From Tretioscincus oriximinensis (taxonomy: Eukaryota; Chordata; Lepidosauria; Squamata; Gymnophthalmidae): DNA of 64,000 bases. A program made the position numbers and the translations under genes. The stretch covers positions 1,882,133 to 1,946,132 of the forward strand of contig JAJVDF010000132.1 of the NCBI GenBank assembly GCA_022410635.1, read 5' to 3'. How positions within the stretch are numbered: position 1 is the first letter of the stretch; every line of letters starts with the position of its first letter. This document shows, piece by piece, positions 45,507-54,100 of the stretch. The notes below the pieces were generated by a model. It saw only the letters and a program-made list of their open reading frames with translations, was not told where the DNA came from and made no database searches.

Positions 45507-45525
45507 AATCTTTTGATATTTCTTT
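45507..45525. repeat. Target-site duplication of the L1, right copy
   Basis: 19 bp identical to 42371-42389, immediately beyond the truncated 5' end of the L1. Confidence 0.93.
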
Positions 45526-46149
45526 AATGGTTTGCATATTATTTGTTTTTTCCCTTATCTATCTGAACAAGAACAACTATCATGCCTGAATGGAAANCAG
45601 GAAGAAGAGAACCTTGGTGAGCTCTCTATTAGGGGCCACATCACAGTCTGTTCTCATTCAGTTGTCTCTATCTAGGTTTCTGAGCATTAGTTGTCACTGA
45701 AAGGAGTCGAAGTGAAGCAGAAACCTACCCTTTCCCTTTCATGAGACTTCTTGTAGTACCCTTTTACTGATTCTCCCCATAACTTTATTGTTGAATTGTA
45801 CAAAGAAATAGTTACAAAACATGAACTATACATATACAGAAACAGACAGGACATGCTATGCAGTAAAGCATCAAATTGATTTAAAAGAAAAGAATAACAT
45901 TCTTTTGATTTCAACGCAAGGCAAGTCTATATGGTTGAGGAGTTCCTTCAGATATTTAAAACACAAACCATCTGGGGGGGGGGGGGGAACTAGTGCAGGT
46001 TTTTATGACCAGACTGGTGTTTCTCCAGTCATAAAATCCATCCACAGCCATGCTACCGTGATAGTTCCACTCCAGTTTCCAAGTCCGAAAGTAATTTTGT
46101 AAGATTTCTATTCAACAATCTGGGAACTAACCATCCATGTTTTTCAACT
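45526..46149. other. CNTLN intron, poly-G run
   Basis: Unique intron. A run of about 14 G (near 45974-45987) is the only notable feature. Confidence 0.6.
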
Positions 46150-46565
46150 TATATATATACTGTAATTGCTGGGAGAGGTTCACCTGGAGATTTGGGTGAG
46201 GAAAAAACTGACTCTTCCCACTTTCAGGCACTATTATTTTTTTTAAACCACCCTGAGATCTTTAAGTATAGGGGTAGGATAGAAATATGCTAAACAAATA
46301 AATTATGCAGATGATTTCCATCTCTAACTCTCTGATCCATTTAAATCAAAAGTGACAGTTCAATGCTCAATGCTTATGGAGAGTAATGGTTTGGTTAAGG
46401 ATCAATAAACAGAAGCTGAATTCAAAGCAATTCAAACTCAGATTTTCAGGTATATGAAACAGGGAGACATCCTGTTCTCCACTATGTTTATTACCTGAAA
46501 GATTAGATGCAGAATCCATAGGATCCTCCACTGATATTTAGAATCCAAGTGAAGATATTGGATAG
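46150..46565 (+). mobile_element. Old L2-type LINE fragment, interrupted by a diverged L2 tail
   Basis: GCTGGGAGAGGTTCACCTGG then, after an insert with the tail ACCACCCTGAGATCTTTAAG to AAACAAATAAA (about 46225-46302), TATGCAGATGATTTCCATCT continues the RT region in the same order as 12680-12760 of the younger copy. It is heavily mutated. Confidence 0.7.
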
Positions 46566-46574
46566 TTACGATCC

Positions 46575-46742
46575 ATCATGAATGTATTTATTTATTTATA
46601 CTTATACCCTGCTCCATACCTGAAGGTCTCAGGACGGCCATAAAAACAGTACAAAACCAACTCTTTAAAACAGTAACAAACAATAACTGAAGGTCGGGGG
46701 GCAGAGGGAAGAACAGCATTTCTTCAAGCAAAGGCCAGGAAT
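46575..46742 (-). mobile_element. L2-type LINE, 3' end
   Basis: TATTTATTTATTTATACTTA, then ACCTGAAGGTCTCAGGACGG, then CAGCATTTCTTCAAGCAAAG is the reverse complement of the L2 3' end. It is severely 5'-truncated. Confidence 0.88.
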
Positions 46743-46782
46743 AGTTTGTAACAGTAATCCATGATCATCGTATAAGACCAAG

Positions 46783-47256
46783 GCCCAATCCCCACATTCT
46801 GTTTCCTGCGCCTTGGAGGCGATTTTATCTTCTGTCCACCCCACGGAACCACATATGTTCAGCATTCCGCATGCTCTAAAGATATTTACTGCGGAGTAAA
46901 CAGTCTCCGCATATTATCCAATTTAGCAGCCTCCATTTTGTAAAGTCTGCCTCAGCGCTTCAGTATGCAAATTGTAAAATGCTCATTGGCTCTTGCCTGG
47001 TAGAGATGCCTGGGAACCATATGCAGGCTCCCAGAGAATGCTGGGGCTTGTAGTCAGGCAAGCGCAGCAATGACTTCTGGGGCTCATGATGTCACGAGAA
47101 TTGCCAGGGTGTGTCGAGGACAGAGCAGGAACTGTGAAGAAGATTGAAGGTAAATGGGGACATACTTGTGAATGGGTTGTCTCAATTTTTTCATTTAAAA
47201 AAAAGCAATTTAAAACTTGTTGTGGGGAAGCAGCCCAAGACTGTTTCTACAATAAT
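46783..47256. other. Possible DNA-transposon-like insertion, weak
   Basis: A block that is more GC-rich than its surroundings. Its ends, GGCCCAATCCCCACATT (46783) and TGTGGGGAAGCAGCCCAA (near 47240), are loosely inverse to each other. The interior shows no coding frame. The inverted ends are imperfect, so this is only a suggestion. Confidence 0.25.
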
Positions 47257-47271
47257 TAAACAAAATTATAA

Positions 47272-47338
47272 TTGAAACCGGGAGACTACCAGATAAGAGT
47301 CCAACACGCTAACCACTACACCAAAATGACTCTCAATT
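47272..47338 (-). mobile_element. SINE head fragment
   Basis: GAAACCGGGAGACTACCAGATAAG and CCAACACGCTAACCACTACACC are the reverse complement of the tRNA-derived SINE head (GTGTAGTGGTTAGCGTGTTGG, GACTCTTATCTGGTAG). Only about 65 bp are visible. Confidence 0.75.
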
Positions 47339-47461
47339 TACATTTAGATTTACAATCAGAAGCTTAAAGTACACAATATGTAGTATGTACATTTATCAGC
47401 TTCTTTTGATGCATAGAAATATTTTTCTCATCCATTATTCCATTTTGTTTTTTAATCTTAG

Positions 47462-47531
47462 CAAAGCATCATCACAAAAGAAGATCCTTTTCGAAGGAAG
47501 AAGAATCCAAAATCAGCTTCACTTTCAAAAG
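47462..47531 (+). CDS. CNTLN: CNTLN (centlein) short coding exon
   Basis: The acceptor is TGTTTTTTAATCTTAG (ending 47461) and the donor is TCAAAAG|GTAAAT after 47531. It is 70 bp, phase 0 in and one base out. The peptide is QSIITKEDPFRRKKNP then KSASLSK, basic and polar. The upstream exon ends in phase 0 and the leftover G joins the next exon to give valine (V-NREK), which fixes the frame; the other open frame across this exon is therefore a shadow. Similarity to mammalian centlein is weak here, so the call rests on phase, splice sites and position. Confidence 0.8.
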
Positions 47532-48184
47532 GTAAATTTTGAAATACCAAATTTTTTCATTCAATTTTTTCACACTCTTATGTTTGTAGAGTTATATTGC
47601 TTCCTCTGTCCCAGTCCATTCTCAGCTGGCCTTGCTGTCAGGAGAAGTGAGACAATATTGGGTTTAAAGGTAGAGTCCTTCCAGATATCTGAAAATCCTG
47701 CCTTTGTAGGATTTCACAGGCTTCTGCCTATCCAACAGTATTCAGTGACATCACTTGCAAACACTTCCATCCCATTAAAGCAATAAATCAGTGTCATAAT
47801 AAAGGATAATACACTATGTTGCACAAACTATTCACACACATTTGCATTCAATTGTATGGGTAAATAAGTGGATTCATTTGGCAGTATAGTGTACTTGCAA
47901 ACCAAAGACTGCTGTACAATAATAAAACAAAATAGTAATCAAAGTTACAAGATAAATTTAAATATTATAAACCAATTTTGTTCTTCTAGACATGTGTATG
48001 GAAGCAATTTTTAGTTTTTTCTAACAATGAAACTCAGAATGTTTGGAAAGGTTCTGAATATTCTATTATAATTTGATATTGATTAATCATTTGATCATAT
48101 CAAATCACATCTTAGTCACTTAAAAGAAGAATCACCAGTAAACACAGAGACCATTAAGTCCCTAAATGCACAGGATCAGTAATG

Positions 48185-48400
48185 CATTTTATTTGTTTAT
48201 TTGTACTTATACCCTGCCCTATACCCAAAGGTCTCAGGGCCGCCAACCAAAGAATGGTGCACATGTTTTTTCTCCACAACCAATGCAGTGTGACTGGCCC
48301 AAGGTCACCCAGCTGCCTTCATGAAAGAGTGTGGAATTGAACCGAGACCCTAGTAGATAAAGAGTCCAATACCTAAGCTCTACAGCAAACTTTAGTGATC
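48185..48400 (-). mobile_element. tRNA-headed SINE with an L2-type tail
   Basis: Minus-strand copy of the same SINE as 15481-15738. Its tail is at TATTTGTTTATTTGTACTTA (48190) and CCAAAGGTCTCAGGGCCGCC, its body at CCCAAGGTCACCCAGCTGCC, and its head near 48340-48395. It lies about 250 bp upstream of a CNTLN exon. Confidence 0.85.
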
Positions 48401-48652
48401 TGTTACATCCCCAGTACATTAGATGTTTTGTAACAGTTCCCTATTACTGGGGCCCATGAAAATAAAGCTGTTGACAGTTTAAAAAATATTCTGGGTATTT
48501 TCATTTCTCTCTGGAAGGACCTACCTCCACTCAAAATGAAATGTGAACTTGGCTGAAGTTTAAGAACATTTTATAGAATTAAATAAAAACAGACCTTAAC
48601 ACACACTCGAAATTAATCAAATCAATTTTTATCATGGTGTATTGATGATTAG

Positions 48653-48873
48653 TTAACAGAGAGAAGAGAAAACATATCGTCATTCAGAAACCTGGTTGTT
48701 ACGTTGCACTCTGGGGACGGATTACATCCTTACAGCAACAGCTAGCAGTTCTACAGAATTCTAAAAGGACAGCTGTAGCGTCTTTCAAAAAGTGTAAAGA
48801 AACAAATAAACAACTCACATCTCAGCTGCACGCAATGGAGCAAAGACTTCAAGGCAATAAGCAAACTGTTCAG
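48653..48873 (+). CDS. CNTLN: CNTLN (centlein) coiled-coil exon
   Basis: The acceptor is GTGTATTGATGATTAG (ending 48652) and the donor is GTTCAG|GTAAAG after 48873. It is 221 bp; two bases complete valine with the G from 47531, then 73 codons ending in phase 0. The peptide starts VNREKRKHIVIQK and continues LWGRITSLQQQLAVLQNSKR, then KCKETNKQLTSQLHAMEQR, a clear heptad coiled coil. The mammalian protein as I recall it has VNREKYKN and RIISLQQQNSVLQNAKK here. A later acceptor at 48687 would also keep the coiled-coil frame but not the phase of the exon before. The next exon is not seen in the rest of the window. Confidence 0.93.
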
Positions 48874-49639
48874 GTAAAGGAGAGTTTTATATCAAGTTAG
48901 GGAGCCAAATGGATTGTGCCCCATGTCCCCAGAAAGCTGAATATAATGTCTATCTTCTCTTTTATGTTTTCTGAGTGACGGCAAGTTATCCTTTGTGAAT
49001 ATAGGAAAGTCTTAAAAAATGTTTGGAAAGCAGATTACTTGGAAACATTCACTGCAATATGTAATTGAATAAAATTACAACAATGTGATTAAAATAATTT
49101 TTATTTTAGAAAAAATAATATTTTATTCATTTTCTTATACAATGCAGGCCAAACTAAGGGATGTGCAAAGTCCAGCTTGTGTTCGAAAATTAGACTGAAC
49201 AATTTATGTTCACAGATATTTGCATTAAATCAAACTTCTGGTTGTCTATCCCTCTGATACAGTTATTCCAATATGTGCAGCAGCATGAAAAGTGTTCAGT
49301 CTCTGCCTGCCTTCCATCTCTGCCTGTTGTCTGTCTGAATGTTTAAATATGCTTTGTATGTTTTTTTTTAAATGCTAAACTAGTCACATATATTTTAAAA
49401 CAAAAATCATCATAAAACATGTATTTGGAGTGTGTTTAGTAGAATAATTCAGTTTGGTCTCTTCCCATATGTTCTCATATAAACTTTTGTATTTAGATGT
49501 TCTGATGGTGCTACCTGTTTTTATGCTTTGTTACTTCTAAACCAGGAGGACGTTTAGTTGTTTATTTGTTTCTTTAGGCCTTGGTCACTGTGACCCATTT
49601 TCTATTAACATTTAGACAAACTAGATGATACACTCGATT

Positions 49640-50170
49640 TCAGAGAAACAGCCATGTTAGTCTTAGTGGAAAGTCCAGCCATTAGACTTGTAGCACATGG
49701 AGGCTACCAGGAAAAAGGTAAGTGGCATGGGCTTTCGTAGACAGGTCTACTTCTTCAAATGTTATCAGGAACAGACTTTGTAGGAAACTGTGTGGGAGAT
49801 GAAAAAGGATATGTAAATGTGGTATGGGGATGAACTAGGTAAGAAAAAGCAGATAAATTGCTGAAGATTCCTCTCAAGTAGAAGAAAATGCCTGAGGAAC
49901 AAGATGCATCTGGATGATTGTGCAGCAACCAATTACTTAATTGGTGTTATAATCTGTACAGTGTGTCTGGGCACCATTGTCTCTATGGAGTCCCTTGCTG
50001 ATGGTTTGGAATTTGTGGAATTTATAATCTTCCTTTGTAGTTATTTTGTCCAAGGACTGCAGTTTTGAGGTCTGAGACAGAATGGTTGAAGTCTTTTGCA
50101 CCAGGTTTCTGTGTGTTGCCATTCCAAATAGCTGATTTTTGGCCAATTATTCTTTGTCATAGATAATGCC
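49640..50170. repeat. Interspersed repeat, long copy, family not named
   Basis: It opens with AGAGAAACAGCCATGTTAGTC and GTGGAAAGTCCAGCC, has CATGGGCTTTCGTAGACAGG with ACTTCTTCAAATGTTATC, and continues with words shared with 22745-23225 (ATAATCTTCCTTTGTAGTTA, TTGGCCAATTATTC). The order is inverted relative to that copy, so the two are probably in opposite orientation. Confidence 0.55.
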
Positions 50171-50689
50171 CTTTATGGGAGATTGTCCTTGAAGATGGTT
50201 GGAAGTTGCAGCAAATGCAGAAATAACACAATAAATTATCTGTTTATTTCATTTTTGCCTCAAAACCATCTTAATGAGGAAAAACCTTGTTGTTACCAGT
50301 TGAAGGATGCTTACCATTTAAAAAATATCTGCTTTTTTGTGTCTCCCAACACAATAGTAATTTTAACATCAACAGTGTTAAACATGCTTGAATTTGTTCC
50401 CATTTGCACACCATACAATATTTTGGTGGGTTCGATTTTTCATTCTTAATAAATGCCTTTAAAATCTCTCTCTTCCTAATAACAGCCTTAGCTAGAGTTT
50501 TAAGATCAGAGTCCAAAATAGTTCCTTTTTGAGAAAAGAATTATTATTTGTATTCCTCCAACAAATGTTTCCAGCAAGTTCACAAGAAAAAAAAGATAAG
50601 AGTTAACAAAAGCTAATATCATATGAAAAAAGGAGGCTTCCACTTGTAGAATCAGGAAATGTGGTGTTCTGCAACCTTTTGGAGATGTA

Positions 50690-51000
50690 GGGAACTGTTG
50701 CCTGTTCAGTAGGTTGTCCTTTGCATATCTTAATACCTCGGAGGAGATGATTCTTCACATACTGTATTTGGGAGCAGCTTCTTGTCAATGTCAATACTTA
50801 ATTGGACCCCCGAAGTGAGTCAGGAATCAGTGCAGAACCTTTGCAGTTTTTTGTAATGTACATCCAGCAAAGAACACCTATTAATAGTCTTGTTGTTGCT
50901 TTCTGTGCTATGTCTAAATTGGATACAATCTTCAAGGATACCTTATTCAAGGATATCCGTTTATATGAATGCATGTTAATATAGATATGGTACATTGGTA
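50690..51000 (-). mobile_element. Old L2-type LINE fragment
   Basis: The minus strand reads NLDIAQKATTRLLIGVLCWMYIT, which follows [20 protein letters not shown] of the young copies. It is diverged, with stops. Confidence 0.7.
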
Positions 51001-51189
51001 AATATAAGAGTTCTGTAGTACTGCTGTTTTTTGAGATTTTCTTCAAGAATCAGTTGTGTAAGTCAGGAGTCATTACACAGAGTTGTCTCAGCATGGCCAA
51101 CCAATATTATGGCCTTGACCATACTTGTAAGCTTGGGCCACACTGGCTCATTCTTTTGGAATCAGTATTGTAATGTGTTACAAGAAGGA

Positions 51190-51480
51190 GGAGGAAGTGG
51201 TGGTGGTGGTTTTTATACCCCACTTTTCACGGGGTTTTTTTTGCCCGAAGGCTTCCATTCTATCTTCCCTACCCAGGCTATGGTGGTTCCCATTTATCTA
51301 CTTGCAGTGAGTTGCAATTTCTTGCAATTCTTGTTTTTGAATAGTTATGTTGGCTAGACTTACAGGGTAGTAGAAGGTGCTCAGCCCTCCCCACATCTGA
51401 CACAGGGNCTCCAAACCCCACCTCTCAGGTGAGAGACCATCTCCTTAGCGACTGCGCCATACGTGCCTGCTCTTTTATCT
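51190..51480 (-). mobile_element. tRNA-derived SINE (second type) with GGA/GGT tail
   Basis: Same element as 16837-17112: on the minus strand a head near 51470 (GCGCAGTCGCTAAGGAGATG), GGTTTGGAG as box-B-like sequence, a body, then TATAAAAACCACCACCACCA and a purine/pyrimidine tail at 51185-51215. Part of it lies in the exact duplication 51239-52149. Confidence 0.75.
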
Positions 51481-52149
51481 TTATTTTAACACAACAGAGA
51501 AGTTAGAGAATTTTGGATAAAATATTTTAAAAAGTAGCAGTTTGCTGATGACACTAAACTGTTCAGGGTAGTGAAAACTGAAAATGATTGTAAGGCAGTC
51601 CGGAGTGATTTATTGAAATTGGGTGAGTGGGCATCAAAGTGGCAAATGCACTTCAACTTAAGCAAGTACAAGGTCATGCATATTGGGGCAAAGNTTTTGC
51701 CCGAAGGCTTCCATTCTATCTTCCCTACCCAGGCTATGGTGGTTCCCATTTATCTACTTGCAGTGAGTTGCAATTTCTTGCAATTCTTGTTTTTGAATAG
51801 TTATGTTGGCTAGACTTACAGGGTAGTAGAAGGTGCTCAGCCCTCCCCACATCTGACACAGGGNCTCCAAACCCCACCTCTCAGGTGAGAGACCATCTCC
51901 TTAGCGACTGCGCCATACGTGCCTGCTCTTTTATCTTTATTTTAACACAACAGAGAAGTTAGAGAATTTTGGATAAAATATTTTAAAAAGTAGCAGTTTG
52001 CTGATGACACTAAACTGTTCAGGGTAGTGAAAACTGAAAATGATTGTAAGGCAGTCCGGAGTGATTTATTGAAATTGGGTGAGTGGGCATCAAAGTGGCA
52101 AATGCACTTCAACTTAAGCAAGTACAAGGTCATGCATATTGGGGCAAAG
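51239..52149. repeat. Exact 455-bp tandem duplication joined by one N
   Basis: 51239-51693 and 51695-52149 are identical as far as I can compare, down to the same internal N (ACAGGGNCTCC). A single N at 51694 joins them, at an offset of 456. It covers part of a SINE and the start of a CR1-B copy. An assembly join of two overlapping contigs is the simplest reading. Confidence 0.9.
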
Positions 52150-53167
52150 AACCCAAGTACTCCTACCACTAAGCTTTCTGTGACCAAGCAAGAAAAGGAT
52201 CTTGGGATATCGTGGACAATTCAGTGAAAATGCCAACCCAGTGTGCAGCAGCAGCAAAAAAGGCAAATTCCATGTTGGGGATAATTAGGAAAGGAATCGA
52301 AAACAAGTCAGCAAATGTTGTTTTGCCTCTTTATAAATCTGTGGTGAGGCCACATTTGGAATACTGTGTTCAATTCTGGTCACCACATCTCAAGAGGGAC
52401 TGGAGAAGGTGCAGAAAAGGGCAACAAGAATGATCAAGGGTCTGGAGCAAAATCCCTTATGAACAGGCAGGACTTTTGAAATACCATTTGCAGGGAGTCA
52501 CGAACAGGAGCAGCATATTTTGCTTACCTCTGTTCGGACTGCCCAGGTGCATCTGGTGGGCCTTTGTGTGACACAGAATGCTGGACTCGATGGGCTGTGG
52601 CCTGATCCAGTATGGCTCTTCTTATGTTCTTATGTTCTTAAGTCAGGCTGCAACGTCTGGGCCTCCTCAGCCTCGAAAGGAGACGTTTGAAAGGGGATCT
52701 GATTGAAGTGTACAAAATGTGCATGGGATGGATAGGGTGAATAGGCAAAAAATGTTTTCTTTATCACACAACACTACGACCAGAGGGCCCTCCTTGAAAC
52801 TGATGGGCAGAAAAGTGAGAACAGACAAAGGAAAGTATTTTCTCACCCAGAGGGTCATCGGCCTGCGGAATTTACTTCCAGAAGAGGTGGTGGTAGCTAA
52901 CAACTTAGATAGCTTCAAGATACGACTAGACAGGTTCATGGACATCAAGAGTGTAAATGGTTACTGGATGTCTGGATGCTGCTTCTGGGATGGAGCCACA
53001 GGCACGACTCCTGAAGTGCCATTTTCAGGGAGTCATGAACTGGTGTGTATTTTGCTTCCCTCTGTTTGGACTGCCCAGGTGCATCTGGTGGACCTCTGTG
53101 TAACACAGAATACTGAACTAGATGTGCTGTGGCCTGAGCCAGTATGGCTCTTCTTATGTTCTTATTT
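51538..53167 (+). mobile_element. CR1-B LINE, 3' half, with duplication and a nested CR1
   Basis: It begins at GCAGTTTGCTGATGACACTA (FADDTKLF region), repeated after the duplication at 51994. It continues with KTENDCKAVRSDLLKLGEWA, then QEKDLGISW, MPTQCAAAAKKANSMLGIIR (52230 on) and PHLEYCVQFWSPHLKRD. A second CR1 tail interrupts it at 52463-52640. It resumes at AGTCAGGCTGCAACGTCTGG and ends at CTTCTTATGTTCTTAT near 53165. Confidence 0.9.
52463..52640 (+). mobile_element. CR1-B 3' fragment nested inside another CR1-B
   Basis: The host reads GGAGCAAAATCCCTTATGAA, then a terminal CR1-B piece (AACAGGCAGGACTTTTGAAA to CTTCTTATGTTCTTATGTTC) and the host continues AGTCAGGCTGCAACG. The insert is about 178 bp and in the same orientation as its host. 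Confidence 0.85.
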
Positions 53168-53794
53168 AGATTCCATTCACACAGATATAAAGATATACTG
53201 TATAACAGTAGGCATTACAAATCTACAGCATTGTACTGAAATGGAGGCATAGTTGGTGGTGACAATTTGAGCATGGAGGAGTTCATTTATTTTTCCCACA
53301 CTGAGAAATATTTTTTGAGAAAGAATGGAAATTCTGAACACATAATGGAAATAGTTACATACTTTTTTTGCTGACAAACAGAAAGATTAAGCAACAGGAA
53401 AAATAGTTCTTCAAGACAAAGAAAACAAGTAAAACTGCTAGAGCAACTATGGCAAAATGTCTTTATGTTAAACACCTCTTCTAGGTTCTTCTCAGCATGC
53501 AAATTTAATTTTCTGCTTTCTACGAGTTACATTTAAGTTTCTTTATTAGTGCTACCAAAGGGGAAATCTACATTTTAAGTAGAGACCTCGGCTAACTTCC
53601 AATAAAAATTAAGAAGGCAAAATATCGCTATACACACTGCAGGGAATGTTTGCCTTTTAGAAAGCACATTTTTTCTTTAAAAGATCAGTACTAGCAAAAT
53701 GCTTATGTGTGCAGACTGTGAAACTGATCTAACCACAACAGAAAGTGTTAATGTAACCAGTCACTTAAAAGTGCCACATAAGGTAATGTGTGAT

Positions 53795-54100
53795 CAACGA
53801 GTATTTGTAGAGTCCAGCGAGGAAGGTGGGGTGTAGAATCACTTTAGAGGTACAAAGGAAAGGTAGGCGGCATGAGTTTTTGTGTAATGGTTTAATGAAT
53901 CCTGCATTGAGCAGGGGGTTGGACCCGATAACCCTGGAGGTCCCTTCCAACTCTAGGATTCTATGATTCTACTTACAAAAGCATCTAGTACAGGTGTCTT
54001 TGAAAGCTCAGGCCACTTTAGCTTCCAAAGTGCTACAACTACCCCTCTTTTGCTGGACTTTTGAACAAATACTATTTCTTTGAAATCTAACACTAATCTA
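53795..54100. repeat. Interspersed repeat split by a CR1-A tail
   Basis: Left part 53795-53884 (AGTCCAGCGAGGAAGGTGGG, GGCGGCATGAGTTTTTGTG) and right part 53973-54100 (GAAAGCTCAGGCCAC, TTTTGCTGGACTTTTGAACA) belong to the unnamed family also seen at 13775. The CR1-A tail lies between them. Confidence 0.55.
53885..53972 (+). mobile_element. CR1-A 3' terminus, short
   Basis: TGGTTTAATGAATCCTGCAT, GGGGGTTGGACCCGATAACC and the terminal GGATTCTATGATTCTA match 26465-26560. Only about 88 bp were inserted. Confidence 0.85.

Noticed and set aside
47272..47338. A tRNA gene on the minus strand
   Set aside because: Only the SINE head similarity is present, with no complete cloverleaf; it is a SINE fragment.
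53670..53785. Frame with CADCETDLTTTESVN followed by a GTAATG donor, as a zinc-finger exon
   Set aside because: There is a single CxxC, no convincing acceptor and phase with 48873, and no similarity to centlein.
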